The notes: generated by a model from the letters alone, not told the origin. Positions 8,379 to 17,805 are shown, counted from the stretch's first letter. The stretch: 64,000 nt of DNA from Bog-473 sp963711065 (GCA_963711065.1 CAVQCO010000003.1:186001-250000), one strand, 5' to 3'. Program-made: numbers and translations.

Positions 8379-9617
8379 GTGACCGAGGCATGGATCATCG
8401 ACGCCTGCCGGACCCCACGGGGAATTGGGAAAGTCGGCAAGGGTGCGCTCGCCGAACTGCATCCGCAGGTGCTCGGGGCGACCGTTCTCCGGGCCCTGGC
8501 CGACCGCAACGGACTCGACACCGCGGACGTCGACGACATCGTCTGGGGTACGTCGATGCAAGTCGGCTCCCAGGGCGGCGACCTCGGCCGGATGGCCGCG
8601 CTCGATGCGGGCTACGCCGTCACCGCCAGCGGCGTCACGCTGGACCGGTTCTGCGGTTCGGGCATCTCCTCGGTGAACTTCGCCGCCGCCTCGATCTTGG
8701 CGGGCATGGAGGACGTGGTCATTGCGGGCGGGACCGAGATGATGTCCTCCTACGCCGCCAACGCCAGCCGGTCGCGATCACCCTTCCTCGACAGCGGGAA
8801 CGACCATTTGCGGGCCATCCACCCGCAGACCAACCAGGGCGTCGCGGCCGACGCCATCGCCACGCTGGAGAAGATCGACCGCCGTGCCGTCGACGAGCTG
8901 GCCGCGGAGTCTCAGCGCCGGGCCGAGATCGCCATCAAGGAGGGTCGCTTCGAGAGGTCCCTGGTGCCGGTCCATCACCTGGACGGATCGGTCGCGCTGG
9001 ACCGAGAGGAGTACCCCCGCCCGGGCACGACCGCCGACTCCCTGGCCTCCCTCCCGTCCTCCTTCGCCGCGCTGGCCGACGTCGCCCTGGACGAGCAGGG
9101 GACGACGTACCGCTCCCTCGTCCTGCAGAAGTTCCCGGGACTGGAGATCGACCACGTCCACCACGCGGGCAACTCATCGGGCGTCGTCGACGGCGCGGCG
9201 GCGCTGCTATTGACCAGCCCCGGCTACGCCACCGCCCATGGCATGAAACCCCGGGCGAGGATCGTGGCCACCGCGAACATCGGCGACGACCCGACGTTGA
9301 TGCTCAACGCCCCGGTCCCCGCGACGAGGAAGGTCCTCGCCAAGGCGGGCATGGCACTCGGCGACATCGACCTGTTCGAGGTCAACGAGGCCTTCGCCGT
9401 CGTGCCCGAGAAGTTCATCCGCGACCTCGACATCGACCGCGAGCGGATCAACGTCAACGGTGGCGCCATCGCCCTGGGACACCCGATCGGTGCCACCGGC
9501 TCCCTCCTCGTCGGAACGGCCCTGGACGAGCTCGAGCGCCGGGACAAGCAGGTCGCGCTGATCACCATGTGCGCCGGTGGAGGGATGGCGCCGGCGGTGA
9601 TCATCGAGCGCATCTAG
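8379..9617 (+). CDS. Acetyl-CoA acetyltransferase (thiolase)
   Basis: A 412-residue thiolase catalysing CoA-dependent cleavage of a 3-ketoacyl-CoA, the last step of a beta-oxidation round. All catalytic motifs are intact: the nucleophilic Cys in DRFCGSG near residue 91, NEAFAV near 335, GHPIGATG (His) near 368 and the second Cys in MCAGGGMAPA near 398. GTG at 8379 with GAGGA upstream. Leads an operon with a hydrolase, an acyl-CoA ligase and an LLM oxidoreductase. Unlike the two thiolase-like proteins elsewhere in the window, this one can be a genuine thiolase. Confidence 0.95.
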   Translation: MTEAWIIDACRTPRGIGKVGKGALAELHPQVLGATVLRALADRNGLDTADVDDIVWGTSMQVGSQGGDLGRMAALDAGYAVTASGVTLDRFCGSGISSVNFAAASILAGMEDVVIAGGTEMMSSYAANASRSRSPFLDSGNDHLRAIHPQTNQGVAADAIATLEKIDRRAVDELAAESQRRAEIAIKEGRFERSLVPVHHLDGSVALDREEYPRPGTTADSLASLPSSFAALADVALDEQGTTYRSLVLQKFPGLEIDHVHHAGNSSGVVDGAAALLLTSPGYATAHGMKPRARIVATANIGDDPTLMLNAPVPATRKVLAKAGMALGDIDLFEVNEAFAVVPEKFIRDLDIDRERINVNGGAIALGHPIGATGSLLVGTALDELERRDKQVALITMCAGGGMAPAVIIERI

Positions 9618-9628
9618 GCGGCGGTCCG

Positions 9629-10561
9629 TTGGCGTCGCTGCAGGACACGCTGGAGTCCGACGACTACGACGAGTTCGGGCTGCTGCGCGAGAACGCCGCC
9701 GAGTGGAACATTGCCTTCGGTCGCCAGCCGTCCGTCTCCCGCAGCTCACTCGCCCTGACCTCGGGCCAGACGCTGTCCTACCTGCGCTGGGGTGAAGACG
9801 ACCCGGAGCTTGTGTTGCTCCATGGCGGCGCGCAGAACGCCCACACCTGGGACACGCTGATGCTGGCGCTCGGCTGCCCGGCCGTCGCCATCGACCTGCC
9901 CGGGCACGGGCATTCGGACCGGCGCCCGGATCGGAACTACGGACCCTGGCGCAACGCCGAGGCGGTCGCGGCGGTGATGGAATCGGTGGCGCCCGCCGCC
10001 CGGTGCGTCGTCGGCATGTCTCTCGGCGGGGCCACGACCATCCGCCTGGCCGCCCAGCGTCCGGATCTGTGTCGCCGGGCTGTGCTGGTCGACGTCACGC
10101 CGCAGATCAACGACCCGTCCCGGCAGCTGGGCACCGCCGAGCGCGGCACCGTCTCGCTCATCGCCGGTCCCCCCGTCTACGACAGCTTCGAGGAGATGGC
10201 GGACGCGGCGGTGGCGCTCAGCCCGTACCGCGCTGCCTCCGGCGTGCGCCGCGGCGTGCGCCACAACGCCCGCCGCTTGGACGACGGTCGGTGGACGTGG
10301 CGCTACGACCTCTTCGGGCGTCCGCCGCGAGAGCAGAGTTGGGTCGACTTCACCCCTCTGTGGGAGGACGTGAGCGCCATCACGGTCCCGGTCCTCTTCG
10401 TCCGCGGCGGCCTGTCCCCCTTCGTGCGGGACGAGGACATCGCAGAGATGCGGCGGCGGCTGCCCTCGCTCGACGTGGCGGTCGTCGACGGTGCGGGCCA
10501 CGCCGTCCAGAGCGACCGGCCCCTGGTGCTGGCCGAGCTCATCCGCGCCTTCGTCAGGTGA
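9629..10561 (+). CDS. Alpha/beta hydrolase
   Basis: A 310-residue alpha/beta-fold hydrolase. The oxyanion-hole motif HGGAQNAHTWD is near residue 68, IDLPGHGHSD near 90, the nucleophile elbow GMSLGG (Ser near 132) and the catalytic His in DGAGHAVQSDRP near 293. Start is TTG at 9629, the first start codon after the thiolase stop; no ATG or GTG gives the full N-terminus. The stop overlaps the following ligase start by four bases (GTGA), so translation is coupled. Possible roles are ester, thioester or C-C bond hydrolysis in the pathway. Confidence 0.85.
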   Translation: MASLQDTLESDDYDEFGLLRENAAEWNIAFGRQPSVSRSSLALTSGQTLSYLRWGEDDPELVLLHGGAQNAHTWDTLMLALGCPAVAIDLPGHGHSDRRPDRNYGPWRNAEAVAAVMESVAPAARCVVGMSLGGATTIRLAAQRPDLCRRAVLVDVTPQINDPSRQLGTAERGTVSLIAGPPVYDSFEEMADAAVALSPYRAASGVRRGVRHNARRLDDGRWTWRYDLFGRPPREQSWVDFTPLWEDVSAITVPVLFVRGGLSPFVRDEDIAEMRRRLPSLDVAVVDGAGHAVQSDRPLVLAELIRAFVR

Positions 10562-12129
10562 CCCCCGCTGACGAACGGCGCGACCGTGACGCCCTCCGGG
10601 CCACGTGGCGTGCGGCCGGCCTCTACCCCGACCTGACGGTCGGCCAGGCCATCGCGGCCGGCGGCGTCGCTCATGGGACTGATCGCATCGTGTTCGCCAG
10701 CGTGGACGGCGACACCACGACAACGACCTTGGCCGAACTGGTGGATCGCGCCCAGGCGTGCGCCCGACGGCTGGCCGGTACGGGGGTGCGGGCCGGCGAC
10801 GCAGTGGTCGTGCAGACACCCGCGGACTTGTCGGGGACGGAGGTCCTGGCGGCCGTCTGGTTCCTGGGTGCGGTGGCCGTGCCGATCGCCATGACCGCGA
10901 CGGCCGCCGAGGTGGCCCACGCAGTGCGCCAGACGAGCGCGGTCAGCATCGTGGCCGCGCCGGAGTGGCGTGGGCGCGACCTCATCACGCCTCTCGTCAC
11001 CGACGACCTTGCCCGGGTGATCGTTCTCGGTCAGCAGGCCGTCGACGGCGCCGTTGCGCTCAGCTCCGTCGAGCCCGTTCCCGTGTCGGACCGGCACCGG
11101 CCGCACCCGTCGTCGGTGGCGTGCGTCCTCTACACCTCGGGCTCCACCGCCGAGCCCAAGGGCGTGCAGCACAGCCACGAAACGCTGTTGTGCGGTCTGA
11201 CCGCCGTGCCGGTCGACGCGACGAGCCGGATGCTCGGCACCTTTCCCGCCGGCCACGTGGCCGCCCTGCTCGGCCTGCTGCGCCCGCTCACCGCCGGGGG
11301 GACGACGGTGGTGATGGACCGTTGGAGCGCCCGCGCCGCGACCGAGCTCATCGAGGAGCACCGCATCACCGCCAGTGCGGGCACCCCGTTCTTCCTCTCC
11401 ACGTTGCTCGACGAGGCGGAGCGCTCGGGGCGGGACATCTCTTCACTCAACCGCTTCCTGTGCGGAGCGGCGGCGGTGCCGCCGGAACTCGTCGCCCGCA
11501 GCGAGGCGGCAGGCATCGTGACCTGGCGGACGTACGGCTCGACCGAGCACCCCGCCATCAGCTCGGGCGGCCCCACCGACCCACCCGACAAGCGGCGCCT
11601 GACCGACGGCCGGGTGACACCGGGCAACGAGGTGCGCCTGCTCGACCGCGACGGAATCGACGTTGCACCCGGAGCGGAGGGCGAGATCGTCGCCCGCGGC
11701 CCCAAGCAGTTCCTCGGGTACCAGGACCCGGCGGCGGACCTCGGCGCATTCACCCATGCCACGTGGTTCCGCACCGGCGATCTGGGCCGCTTCGACGAGG
11801 ACGGGTACCTGGTGGTCACCGATCGGGTCAAGGACATCATCATCCGGGGCGGGGAGAACATCTCGGCCCGCGAGGTCGAGGAGGTGCTGGCTCGTCATCC
11901 CGCGCTCGCCGAGGTGGCGGTCTGCGCCACCCCCGACGAGATGTGGGGCGAGTCGGTGTGCGCGGTCGTCGTGCCACGGGAGGGCGCGCAGGCACCGACG
12001 CTCCACCAGCTCCGGGACGTGGCGGCAGCCGCGGGACTGGCCGCTCACAAATGGCCCGAGAAGGTCGTGGTCACCGAGGCACTCCCCCGGACGGCGGCGG
12101 GCAAGGTGCGAAAGCGCGACCTGTTCTGA
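10558..12129 (+). CDS. Class I adenylate-forming acyl-CoA ligase
   Basis: A 523-residue ANL-superfamily enzyme activating a carboxylic acid through an acyl-AMP to its CoA thioester. The P-loop motif YTSGSTAEPKGV is near residue 190, YGSTEHP near 325, the hinge region TGDLGRFDEDGYLVVTDRVK near 407 and the C-terminal catalytic lysine in PRTAAGKVRK near 514. GTG at 10558 overlaps the hydrolase stop. The N-terminus is somewhat short for the family but the core is complete. Cyclohexanecarboxylate-CoA or fatty-acid ligase-like enzymes are the nearest remembered types. It would feed the dehydrogenases and hydratases encoded nearby. Confidence 0.92.
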   Translation: MTPADERRDRDALRATWRAAGLYPDLTVGQAIAAGGVAHGTDRIVFASVDGDTTTTTLAELVDRAQACARRLAGTGVRAGDAVVVQTPADLSGTEVLAAVWFLGAVAVPIAMTATAAEVAHAVRQTSAVSIVAAPEWRGRDLITPLVTDDLARVIVLGQQAVDGAVALSSVEPVPVSDRHRPHPSSVACVLYTSGSTAEPKGVQHSHETLLCGLTAVPVDATSRMLGTFPAGHVAALLGLLRPLTAGGTTVVMDRWSARAATELIEEHRITASAGTPFFLSTLLDEAERSGRDISSLNRFLCGAAAVPPELVARSEAAGIVTWRTYGSTEHPAISSGGPTDPPDKRRLTDGRVTPGNEVRLLDRDGIDVAPGAEGEIVARGPKQFLGYQDPAADLGAFTHATWFRTGDLGRFDEDGYLVVTDRVKDIIIRGGENISAREVEEVLARHPALAEVAVCATPDEMWGESVCAVVVPREGAQAPTLHQLRDVAAAAGLAAHKWPEKVVVTEALPRTAAGKVRKRDLF

Positions 12130-12144
12130 GCGACCGCATTTGAG

Positions 12145-12160
12145 CCTGCCACTCGGCAGG
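12145..12160 (+). other. Short inverted repeat between ligase and LLM genes
   Basis: CCTGCC, loop ACTC, GGCAGG: six perfect pairs with a four-base loop, 15 bases after the ligase stop. There is no T-tract, so it could attenuate or stabilise the polycistronic transcript without being a strong terminator. Confidence 0.3.
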
Positions 12161-12174
12161 TGTCACCATCGGCC

Positions 12175-13134
12175 ATGTTCTTGATGCGATACGCCATGCG
12201 GGCGGACACGACCGAACCCGAGGCGCGCGCCGCGCTCTATGCGGCGGCGATCGACATGTGCGAGTGGGCCGAGGGCCGCGGTGCGGTCGCAGCCGTCTTC
12301 AGCCAGCACCATGGTGCGGACGACGGCTACCTCCCGTCGCCGATCCCTCTGGCGGCAGCCGCCGCCGCACGGACGAAGGAGCTGCCCATTTCGGTGGCGG
12401 CGCTCCTCCTGGCCCTGTACGAGCCGGTCAAGCTCGCCGAGGATCTCGCCGTCGTCGACCTGATCAGCCGCGGCCGTGTCTCCTACGTGATCGGGATCGG
12501 GTACCGGCCCGAGGAATTCGCCATGTTCGGCGTCGACCGGAGTCGGCGGGCGGCTGTCGTGGAGGACCGCATCGAGCTCTTGCAGCGCTTGTGGCGTGGC
12601 GAGACGGTCGATCTCGACGGGCGCCTCGTTCGGGTCACGCCGCCCCCGTTCACACCGGGCGGGCCCGTGCTGGCGTACGGCGGCGGCAGCGAGGCGGCGG
12701 CGCGCCGTGCGGGACGGCTCGGTCTGATGTTCCTGGCCGAGACCCACGACTCGACACTCGAGGAGGCCTACCGGGCGGAGGGAGGACCATCGGCCCCGGG
12801 CTGCTTCTTCCCACCCACGGGCATCCCGCTGACCGTCTTCGTCGCCGACGATCCCGAACGGGCGTGGGCGGACATAGGGAAGTACCTGCTGCTCGACGCC
12901 GTGAGCTACGCCGGCTGGAACGTCGGCCGCAGCGGCACGGCGTCACTCTCCCAGGCGTCGACGGTGACCGACCTGGCCGCGGAGAAGGGCGCCTACCAGA
13001 TCGTGACGCCGGACGAGGCGCGTGAGCTGGTGCGAACGGGGTTCCCCCTCAACCTGCAGCCGCTGGCCGGCGGGCTCCCGCCGGACGCGGCGTGGCCGTA
13101 CCTCGAAGCGGCCGTGGCCGCACTCTCGTCCTAG
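12175..13134 (+). CDS. LLM-class flavin-dependent oxidoreductase
   Basis: A 319-residue luciferase-like (F420/FMN) TIM-barrel protein. Features are FSQHHGADDGYLPSP near residue 40, LAEDLAVVDLISRGRVSYVIGIGYRPEEF near 90 and VEDRIELLQRLW near 125. These enzymes oxidise or monooxygenate with reduced flavin or F420. The ATG at 12175 gives the typical MxFLMRYxMRA N-terminus; a GTG at 12160 in frame is an alternative. A small perfect hairpin at 12145-12160 precedes it. Its TAG stop overlaps the stop of the convergent enoyl-CoA hydratase. Last gene of the thiolase operon. Confidence 0.88.
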   Translation: MFLMRYAMRADTTEPEARAALYAAAIDMCEWAEGRGAVAAVFSQHHGADDGYLPSPIPLAAAAAARTKELPISVAALLLALYEPVKLAEDLAVVDLISRGRVSYVIGIGYRPEEFAMFGVDRSRRAAVVEDRIELLQRLWRGETVDLDGRLVRVTPPPFTPGGPVLAYGGGSEAAARRAGRLGLMFLAETHDSTLEEAYRAEGGPSAPGCFFPPTGIPLTVFVADDPERAWADIGKYLLLDAVSYAGWNVGRSGTASLSQASTVTDLAAEKGAYQIVTPDEARELVRTGFPLNLQPLAGGLPPDAAWPYLEAAVAALSS

Positions 13135-13910
13135 CGGTACTGGGTCTCCTTCTTGTCCCGCGGCTTGGGCGGCGCCGGGGGGAAGTTGCCGATCGTCGTG
13201 TAGGACAGCCCATTGTGCAGGGCCGTGGTACGCGGCATCTCCAGCGAGTCCCAGATGGCCCGCACGGTCCCCTGGATCGCCTTCGGGTTGCGCTGCGCGA
13301 TCGACAGTGCGATCTCCCGCGCCCGTTCCCTCAGCTGGTCGCGTGCGACCACCTCGGTCACCAGGCCGATCCGCAGGGCGGTCTCCGCCGTGATGCGCTC
13401 CTCGTTGCCCATGAGCGCCCAACGCAGGACCTCCCCGAGGGGCACGCCTCGCTGCAGCATGCCCATCGGCTCGAGGGCCGACACTATGCCCACGTTGGCG
13501 TGCGGGTCGAAGAAGGCGGCGTCGTCGGAGCAGATGATGATGTCCGCCTCGTTGATGAAGTACTGCCCGCCGCCGGCACACATGCCGTGGACGGCCGCCA
13601 CCACCGGCTTCCACACCCGGTGGTATGTCTTGGGGGCGAGCGTCAGGCCCGGGTCGAAGCTGTTCCACACGTTGTCCTTCTCGAACCACCGATCGCCCAC
13701 TTCCTTGATGTCCAGCCCGGTGCAAAAGGCGCGCTCACCGTTGGCCTGCACGACCGCGCAGTGGATGTCGTCGGTGTCCCGCACCGTCTCCCAGGCCCAT
13801 GTCATGTCGGCCGCCATGGCGTTGGTGAACGAGTTCAACTGGTCGGGCCGGTTGAGGGTGATCGTCGCCACGTTGTCGGCGACGTCGAACAAGATGGCTT
13901 CGCGTTCCAT
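13131..13910 (-). CDS. Enoyl-CoA hydratase/isomerase family protein
   Basis: A 259-residue crotonase-fold protein. The CoA-binding and oxyanion motifs are ERAFCTGLDIKEV near residue 60 and VHGMCAGGGQYF near 110. In the second catalytic region, ANVGIVSALEPMG, the usual Glu pair of classical hydratases is not obvious, so an isomerase, hydrolase or lyase activity is possible. ATG at 13910 has GGAGGAAGAGG upstream. Divergent from the SDR operon across regulon element b, and convergent with the LLM gene with overlapping stop codons. Confidence 0.85.
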   Translation of the reverse strand: MEREAILFDVADNVATITLNRPDQLNSFTNAMAADMTWAWETVRDTDDIHCAVVQANGERAFCTGLDIKEVGDRWFEKDNVWNSFDPGLTLAPKTYHRVWKPVVAAVHGMCAGGGQYFINEADIIICSDDAAFFDPHANVGIVSALEPMGMLQRGVPLGEVLRWALMGNEERITAETALRIGLVTEVVARDQLRERAREIALSIAQRNPKAIQGTVRAIWDSLEMPRTTALHNGLSYTTIGNFPPAPPKPRDKKETQYR

Positions 13911-13939
13911 TGTTCCTCTTCCTCCTTGCGGGCCGGGAC

Positions 13940-13957
13940 AAAATGGTACACTCTTTT
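13940..13957 (-). promoter_or_regulatory. Regulon element b, between enoyl-CoA hydratase and SDR operon
   Basis: Minus-strand reading AAAAGAGTGTACCATTTT. It lies 29 bases from the hydratase ATG and 92 from the SDR GTG. Both strands carry TAnnnT hexamers (TACCAT minus, TACACT plus), so two divergent promoters could overlap the element. Confidence 0.7.
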
Positions 13958-14049
13958 CCCCACCGGTCCTCGGGCGGTGCGGTCAGCGTCTGGCACGAGC
14001 GCCCGAGTACGCGCCAGAGTAACGAGAACGAACCAGAGAGGATCACGCC

Positions 14050-14808
14050 GTGGAGATCAAGGGGAAGAAGGCCGTCATCGCGGGCGGCGCGTCCGGCATG
14101 GCGAAGGCCACCGCCGAGCTGTTGCGTCAGAAGGGTGCCGACATCGCCATCCTCGACCTGCCGACGTCGGCCGGGGCCGAGGTCGCCAAGGAGCTCGGCG
14201 GCACGTTCCACGAGGTCGACATCCTCGACGAGAACCAGACGGAGTCGGCGCTGGCCGACGCCGTGTCCGCACTCGGAGGGCTGCACATCGCGGTCAACAC
14301 GGCGGGGGGTGGCACGGCCAAGCGGACGTTGTCCAAGGACGGCCCCCACCCGCTCGACGACTTCCGCCGGACCATCGAGCTGAACCTCATCGGCACCTTC
14401 AACCTCAACCGCCTGCAGGCCTTCCACATGTCGTCCAACGAGCCGGAGGACGGTGAGCGCGGCGTCATCATCGACACCGCGTCGATCGCCGCCTTCGAGG
14501 GGCAGATCGGCCAGGTCGCGTACACGGCGGCCAAGGCCGGGATCGTCGGCATGACCCTCACCATGGCCCGTGACCTGGGCAGCCTGGGCATCCGGGTCCT
14601 CACCATCGCGCCCAGCCTGTTCAACACGGGCCTCACCAAAGGAGTCCCAGAAGAGTTCGCCGACGTGCTGACGAAGGACGCCGCCTTCCCCAAGCGGATG
14701 GGCCGCCCCGAGGAGTACGCCAAGCTGGCCGTGGCCATCGTCGAGAACCCGATGCTCAACGGCAGCTGTATCCGCCTCGACGGCGGCCAACGCTTCGCTC
14801 CAAAGTAG
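14050..14808 (+). CDS. Short-chain dehydrogenase (3-hydroxyacyl-CoA dehydrogenase type)
   Basis: A 252-residue SDR. The cofactor motif GGASGMAKA is near residue 12, the NTAGGG motif near 85 and the catalytic YTAAK near 157 with an upstream Ser (DTASIAAF). The overall pattern (ERGVIIDTASIAAFEGQIGQVAYTAAKAGIVGMT, read in parts) is that of HSD17B10-like 3-hydroxyacyl-CoA dehydrogenases, which oxidise the 3-hydroxyl of an acyl-CoA with NAD. GTG at 14050 with GAGGA upstream. First gene of an operon with a hydrolase and a TesB thioesterase. Confidence 0.9.
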   Translation: MEIKGKKAVIAGGASGMAKATAELLRQKGADIAILDLPTSAGAEVAKELGGTFHEVDILDENQTESALADAVSALGGLHIAVNTAGGGTAKRTLSKDGPHPLDDFRRTIELNLIGTFNLNRLQAFHMSSNEPEDGERGVIIDTASIAAFEGQIGQVAYTAAKAGIVGMTLTMARDLGSLGIRVLTIAPSLFNTGLTKGVPEEFADVLTKDAAFPKRMGRPEEYAKLAVAIVENPMLNGSCIRLDGGQRFAPK

Positions 14809-14824
14809 ACGTCGGCCGCCGCAG

Positions 14825-15826
14825 GTGCGATCGATCGACCTCCACGTCGACGTCACCGAGGCAACGGGCCTGGGTGAGCCGACCCACGTTGCCCTCACCG
14901 TGACCGTGCCCGACGAGCTCCTCCCGGAACCCGTCGTGTGCTTCGCCAAGCCGGGCGGGGGCTACTCGCGGCGCTACTTCACGGAGGACCTCCCGGGACC
15001 GGCCAGCGGTGCGCAGGCGGACTGGCACGCGGCGCGGGGCTGGGTGTTCGTGTCGGTCGACCACCTGGGGGTGGGTGACAGCTCGCAGCACGAACCCCAG
15101 CGGCTGGCGTACACACCGGTCACCGCCGCGAGTCAGGCCGCCGAAGCCGACGTGCTGCAGAAGTTGGCGGCGGGCAGCCTCGTCGACGGTCTGGACGCGA
15201 TCGAGAACCCGGTGAGGATCGGTATCGGGCAGTCGATGGGCGGGAGCCTGACCGTGGTGCAACAGGGTCGGTACCACTGCTACGACGGGATCGCTGTCCT
15301 CGGCTACAGCGCCGTGCACACCCATCCGCCGACCGCACCCGGCACGCCGCCGCTGGTCCTGCCCTGGGTCCCCCGCGACGTGCTGCCGTCGGACGGCATC
15401 TTCACCAACGGGCCGGCGTTGGCCGACAACGCCGCCGGACCGGGGGCCATGGCCTGGGGGTTCCACTACGACGACGTCGACCCGGCCGTCGTGCAGCGCG
15501 ACCTCGGGGACTTCCCGGCCCGCGGCGGGGACCTCCCCCCATGGGCGTCGGCCACCGTCCCGGCGACCGTCGCCCTGTGGTGCCTGGCTCCGGGTGGCGT
15601 CGCCCCCGAGGCGGCGGCGGTGCGTTGCCCCGTGCTGGTGGCGATGGGCGAACGTGACGTCCTGGTCGACCCGCGGGGCGAGGCACGGGCGTACGCGTCG
15701 GCTGGGAGCGTGGACATGTTCGTCTGCCCGAGAATGGGGCACATGCACAACTTCGCCGGGACCCGCGAGCTGTTCTGGCGCCGTATCGAGACGTGGGCGG
15801 ACTGGGTGCGGGCGGCGCGGGTGTGA
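14825..15826 (+). CDS. Alpha/beta-hydrolase fold protein
   Basis: A 333-residue protein. The nucleophile elbow GIGQSMGGS has its Ser near residue 140. The acid is probably in MGERDVLVDPR near 280, and the His in PRMGHMHNFAGT near 303. An insertion between strand and lid (about residues 165-250) is larger than in simple esterases. GTG at 14825 follows the SDR stop by 16 bases, with GCAGG as a weak ribosome site. The stop overlaps the thioesterase start (GTGA). Probable esterase, lactonase or thioester hydrolase; no specific substrate can be assigned. Confidence 0.8.
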   Translation: MRSIDLHVDVTEATGLGEPTHVALTVTVPDELLPEPVVCFAKPGGGYSRRYFTEDLPGPASGAQADWHAARGWVFVSVDHLGVGDSSQHEPQRLAYTPVTAASQAAEADVLQKLAAGSLVDGLDAIENPVRIGIGQSMGGSLTVVQQGRYHCYDGIAVLGYSAVHTHPPTAPGTPPLVLPWVPRDVLPSDGIFTNGPALADNAAGPGAMAWGFHYDDVDPAVVQRDLGDFPARGGDLPPWASATVPATVALWCLAPGGVAPEAAAVRCPVLVAMGERDVLVDPRGEARAYASAGSVDMFVCPRMGHMHNFAGTRELFWRRIETWADWVRAARV

Positions 15827-16719
15827 CGGAGCTCGACCTCGCCGAGGACCTGCTCTCGTTGCTGACCCTCGAGCGGGTCGACCGCGACCTCTTCCGAGGT
15901 CGCAACGCCAACTACGGACCGCGGCAGACCCTCTACGGCGGTCAGGTGGCCGCGCAGTGCCTGCTGGCCGCCGCCGCCACGGTCGAGCCGGGCCGCCTGC
16001 CGCACTCGCTGCACGGCTACTTCCTCCGGCCGGGGCGCAGCGACCTTCCCGTGGTCCTGGAGGTCGACCGGGATCGCGACGGGCGGTCGTTCTCGGCCCG
16101 CCACGTCATCGCGGTGCAGGAGGGTGAGGTCATCTTCTCGATGATCACCTCCTTCCACGTCGAGGGCGATGGCGGGGTGTTCGACGACGCTCCCCGCCGG
16201 ACCGCGACCGAGCCGGAGGACCTCCCCTTGCGTGGTTGGAGCACGCTGATCGACGTGCGCGAGGTGACACCCACCGACTTCCTCAAGGGCGTGTTCACCG
16301 ACTGCGTGTGGGTGCGCTCGGTGGCCTCGCTCGGTGACGACCCGCTGCTGCACCGGGCCGGCCTGACCTACCTGTCGGACCTCGGCACGGGGTTCGGGCA
16401 GCAGCATCGGTCACTCATCGGCCGGGGCGGCCCGAGCATCGACCACTCGCTGTGGTTCCACGAGAACATCAGGGCCGACGACTGGGTGCTCGTCGACCTG
16501 CGTCCGGTCAAGGCCCGCAGCGCCCGGGGTGCATACCACGGCTCACTGCGGGACCGGCACGGCACGCTCGGGGCGACCGTCTACCAGGAGCAACTGCTGC
16601 TGCCCGGATCGATCAGCGACACGGCCCAGACGGAGGCGGTGCGGGCAGGCGGCGATCCCGAGCCGCCCGATCTCGCGGCGCAACGTGCGGCCCAGGACGA
16701 GCACCCCGCCGGACGGTAA
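15823..16719 (+). CDS. tesB: Acyl-CoA thioesterase II (TesB type)
   Basis: A 298-residue double hot-dog thioesterase hydrolysing acyl-CoA to free acid and CoA. Key features are the N-terminal YGGQVAAQCLLAA near residue 37, HSLHGYFLRPGR near 57, and the C-terminal hot-dog with DHSLWFH near 207 and the YQEQLLLPG tail. Length matches the TesB family. GTG at 15823 overlaps the hydrolase stop by four bases, which decides the start. It could release CoA from dead-end intermediates of the pathway. It ends nine bases before the convergent LLM gene. Confidence 0.93.
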   Translation: MTELDLAEDLLSLLTLERVDRDLFRGRNANYGPRQTLYGGQVAAQCLLAAAATVEPGRLPHSLHGYFLRPGRSDLPVVLEVDRDRDGRSFSARHVIAVQEGEVIFSMITSFHVEGDGGVFDDAPRRTATEPEDLPLRGWSTLIDVREVTPTDFLKGVFTDCVWVRSVASLGDDPLLHRAGLTYLSDLGTGFGQQHRSLIGRGGPSIDHSLWFHENIRADDWVLVDLRPVKARSARGAYHGSLRDRHGTLGATVYQEQLLLPGSISDTAQTEAVRAGGDPEPPDLAAQRAAQDEHPAGR

Positions 16720-16727
16720 GCGCGCTC

Positions 16728-17759
16728 TCAGGCCACCCAGCCCGCGACCGTCTCGACATCCTTCAGCCCGTTGGGCCCGATCGGCTGCACGTTCAGAACC
16801 GTGACGCCCGACTCGCGGTAGGCGGCGATGCGGTCCTTCACGTAGCCGGCGTCACCGACGAGCGACATCCCTGCCACCAGCTCGGACGGGATCAGCGCGG
16901 CCGCCCGCTTGCGGTCGCCGCCGAGGTAGGCGTCCTGGATCTCCTCGGCCTCCCTCTCGTAGCCGTACCGCCTCAGGACGTCGTTGTAGAAGTTCTTGCC
17001 CCGGGCGCCCATGCCCCCGTAGTAGAGGGCGAGCATCGGCCGGTCGCGGTCACGCAGCGCCTCGACGTCGTCCCCGATCGCCAGCGAGCCCCCGGCCACG
17101 ACCTCGAGGGGTGGGAGGTCGGATGACCGCTTGGACGTGCCGGCCTGGAGGGGCGCGCGCCAGAGCTCGCCGGCCCGCTCGGGCCAGTAGTGCAGCGGGA
17201 GCCACCCCTCGGCCAGCTCGGCCGTCATCTCGACGTTCTTCGGACCGAGGGAGGCCACGTAGATGGGGATCCGTTCGCGGACCGGGTGGTCCATGATCTT
17301 GAGCGCCTTCCCGAGGCCCGTGCCCTTGCCCTCACCGAGGGGCACCTCGTAGTTGGCGCCGTGGTGCACGACGCGGTCCCGCCGCCACACCGAGCGGCAG
17401 ATGTCGATGATCTCGCGGGTTCGGGCGAGCGGCGCGTCGTACGGAAGGCCATGGAATCCCTCGATCACCTGGGGCCCGGACGCGCCCAGACCCAGGATGC
17501 ACCGCCCCCCCGAGAGCTTGTCGATGCCGACCGCCGTCATGGCCAGGACCGTCGGGGTGCGCGTGTAGAGCGGCAGGATGCTGGAGCCGATCTGCGCCTT
17601 CTGGGTGACCGCGGCGAGGAACCCCATGGTGGAGACGGCGTCGGCCGAGTAGGCCTCCCCGGTCCAGAGGAAGTCCACACCGGCGTCCTCGAGCCGCTTG
17701 GCCCGGGCGGCGAACGCGGCCGGGTCGTCGCGCATGCCGACCATCGCGCCGAGCTTCAT
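16728..17759 (-). CDS. LLM-class F420-dependent oxidoreductase
   Basis: A 343-residue luciferase-like protein of the F420-dependent group. Motifs are the N-terminal MKLGAMVGMRDDP, WTGEAYSADAVSTMGFLA near residue 33, the TRTPTVLAMTA region near 66 and GGRCILGLGASGPQVIEGFHG near 85. The family transfers hydride between coenzyme F420 and an organic substrate. ATG at 17759, preceded by GGAGAGGAG. Divergent from the FadE34-like gene, sharing regulon element c 46 bases upstream. Confidence 0.9.
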   Translation of the reverse strand: MKLGAMVGMRDDPAAFAARAKRLEDAGVDFLWTGEAYSADAVSTMGFLAAVTQKAQIGSSILPLYTRTPTVLAMTAVGIDKLSGGRCILGLGASGPQVIEGFHGLPYDAPLARTREIIDICRSVWRRDRVVHHGANYEVPLGEGKGTGLGKALKIMDHPVRERIPIYVASLGPKNVEMTAELAEGWLPLHYWPERAGELWRAPLQAGTSKRSSDLPPLEVVAGGSLAIGDDVEALRDRDRPMLALYYGGMGARGKNFYNDVLRRYGYEREAEEIQDAYLGGDRKRAAALIPSELVAGMSLVGDAGYVKDRIAAYRESGVTVLNVQPIGPNGLKDVETVAGWVA

Positions 17760-17805
17760 CGTCGACTCCTCTCCAGGAGACACGGGCGGAATGGCCCGCC
17801 TCCAT

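Noticed and set aside
6803..10561. A very long open frame of over 1250 codons on the plus strand
   Set aside because: It is the antisense of the hydrolase gene and an alternative frame of the thiolase; only its last 310 codons encode a real protein. Long open shadow frames are common at this GC content.
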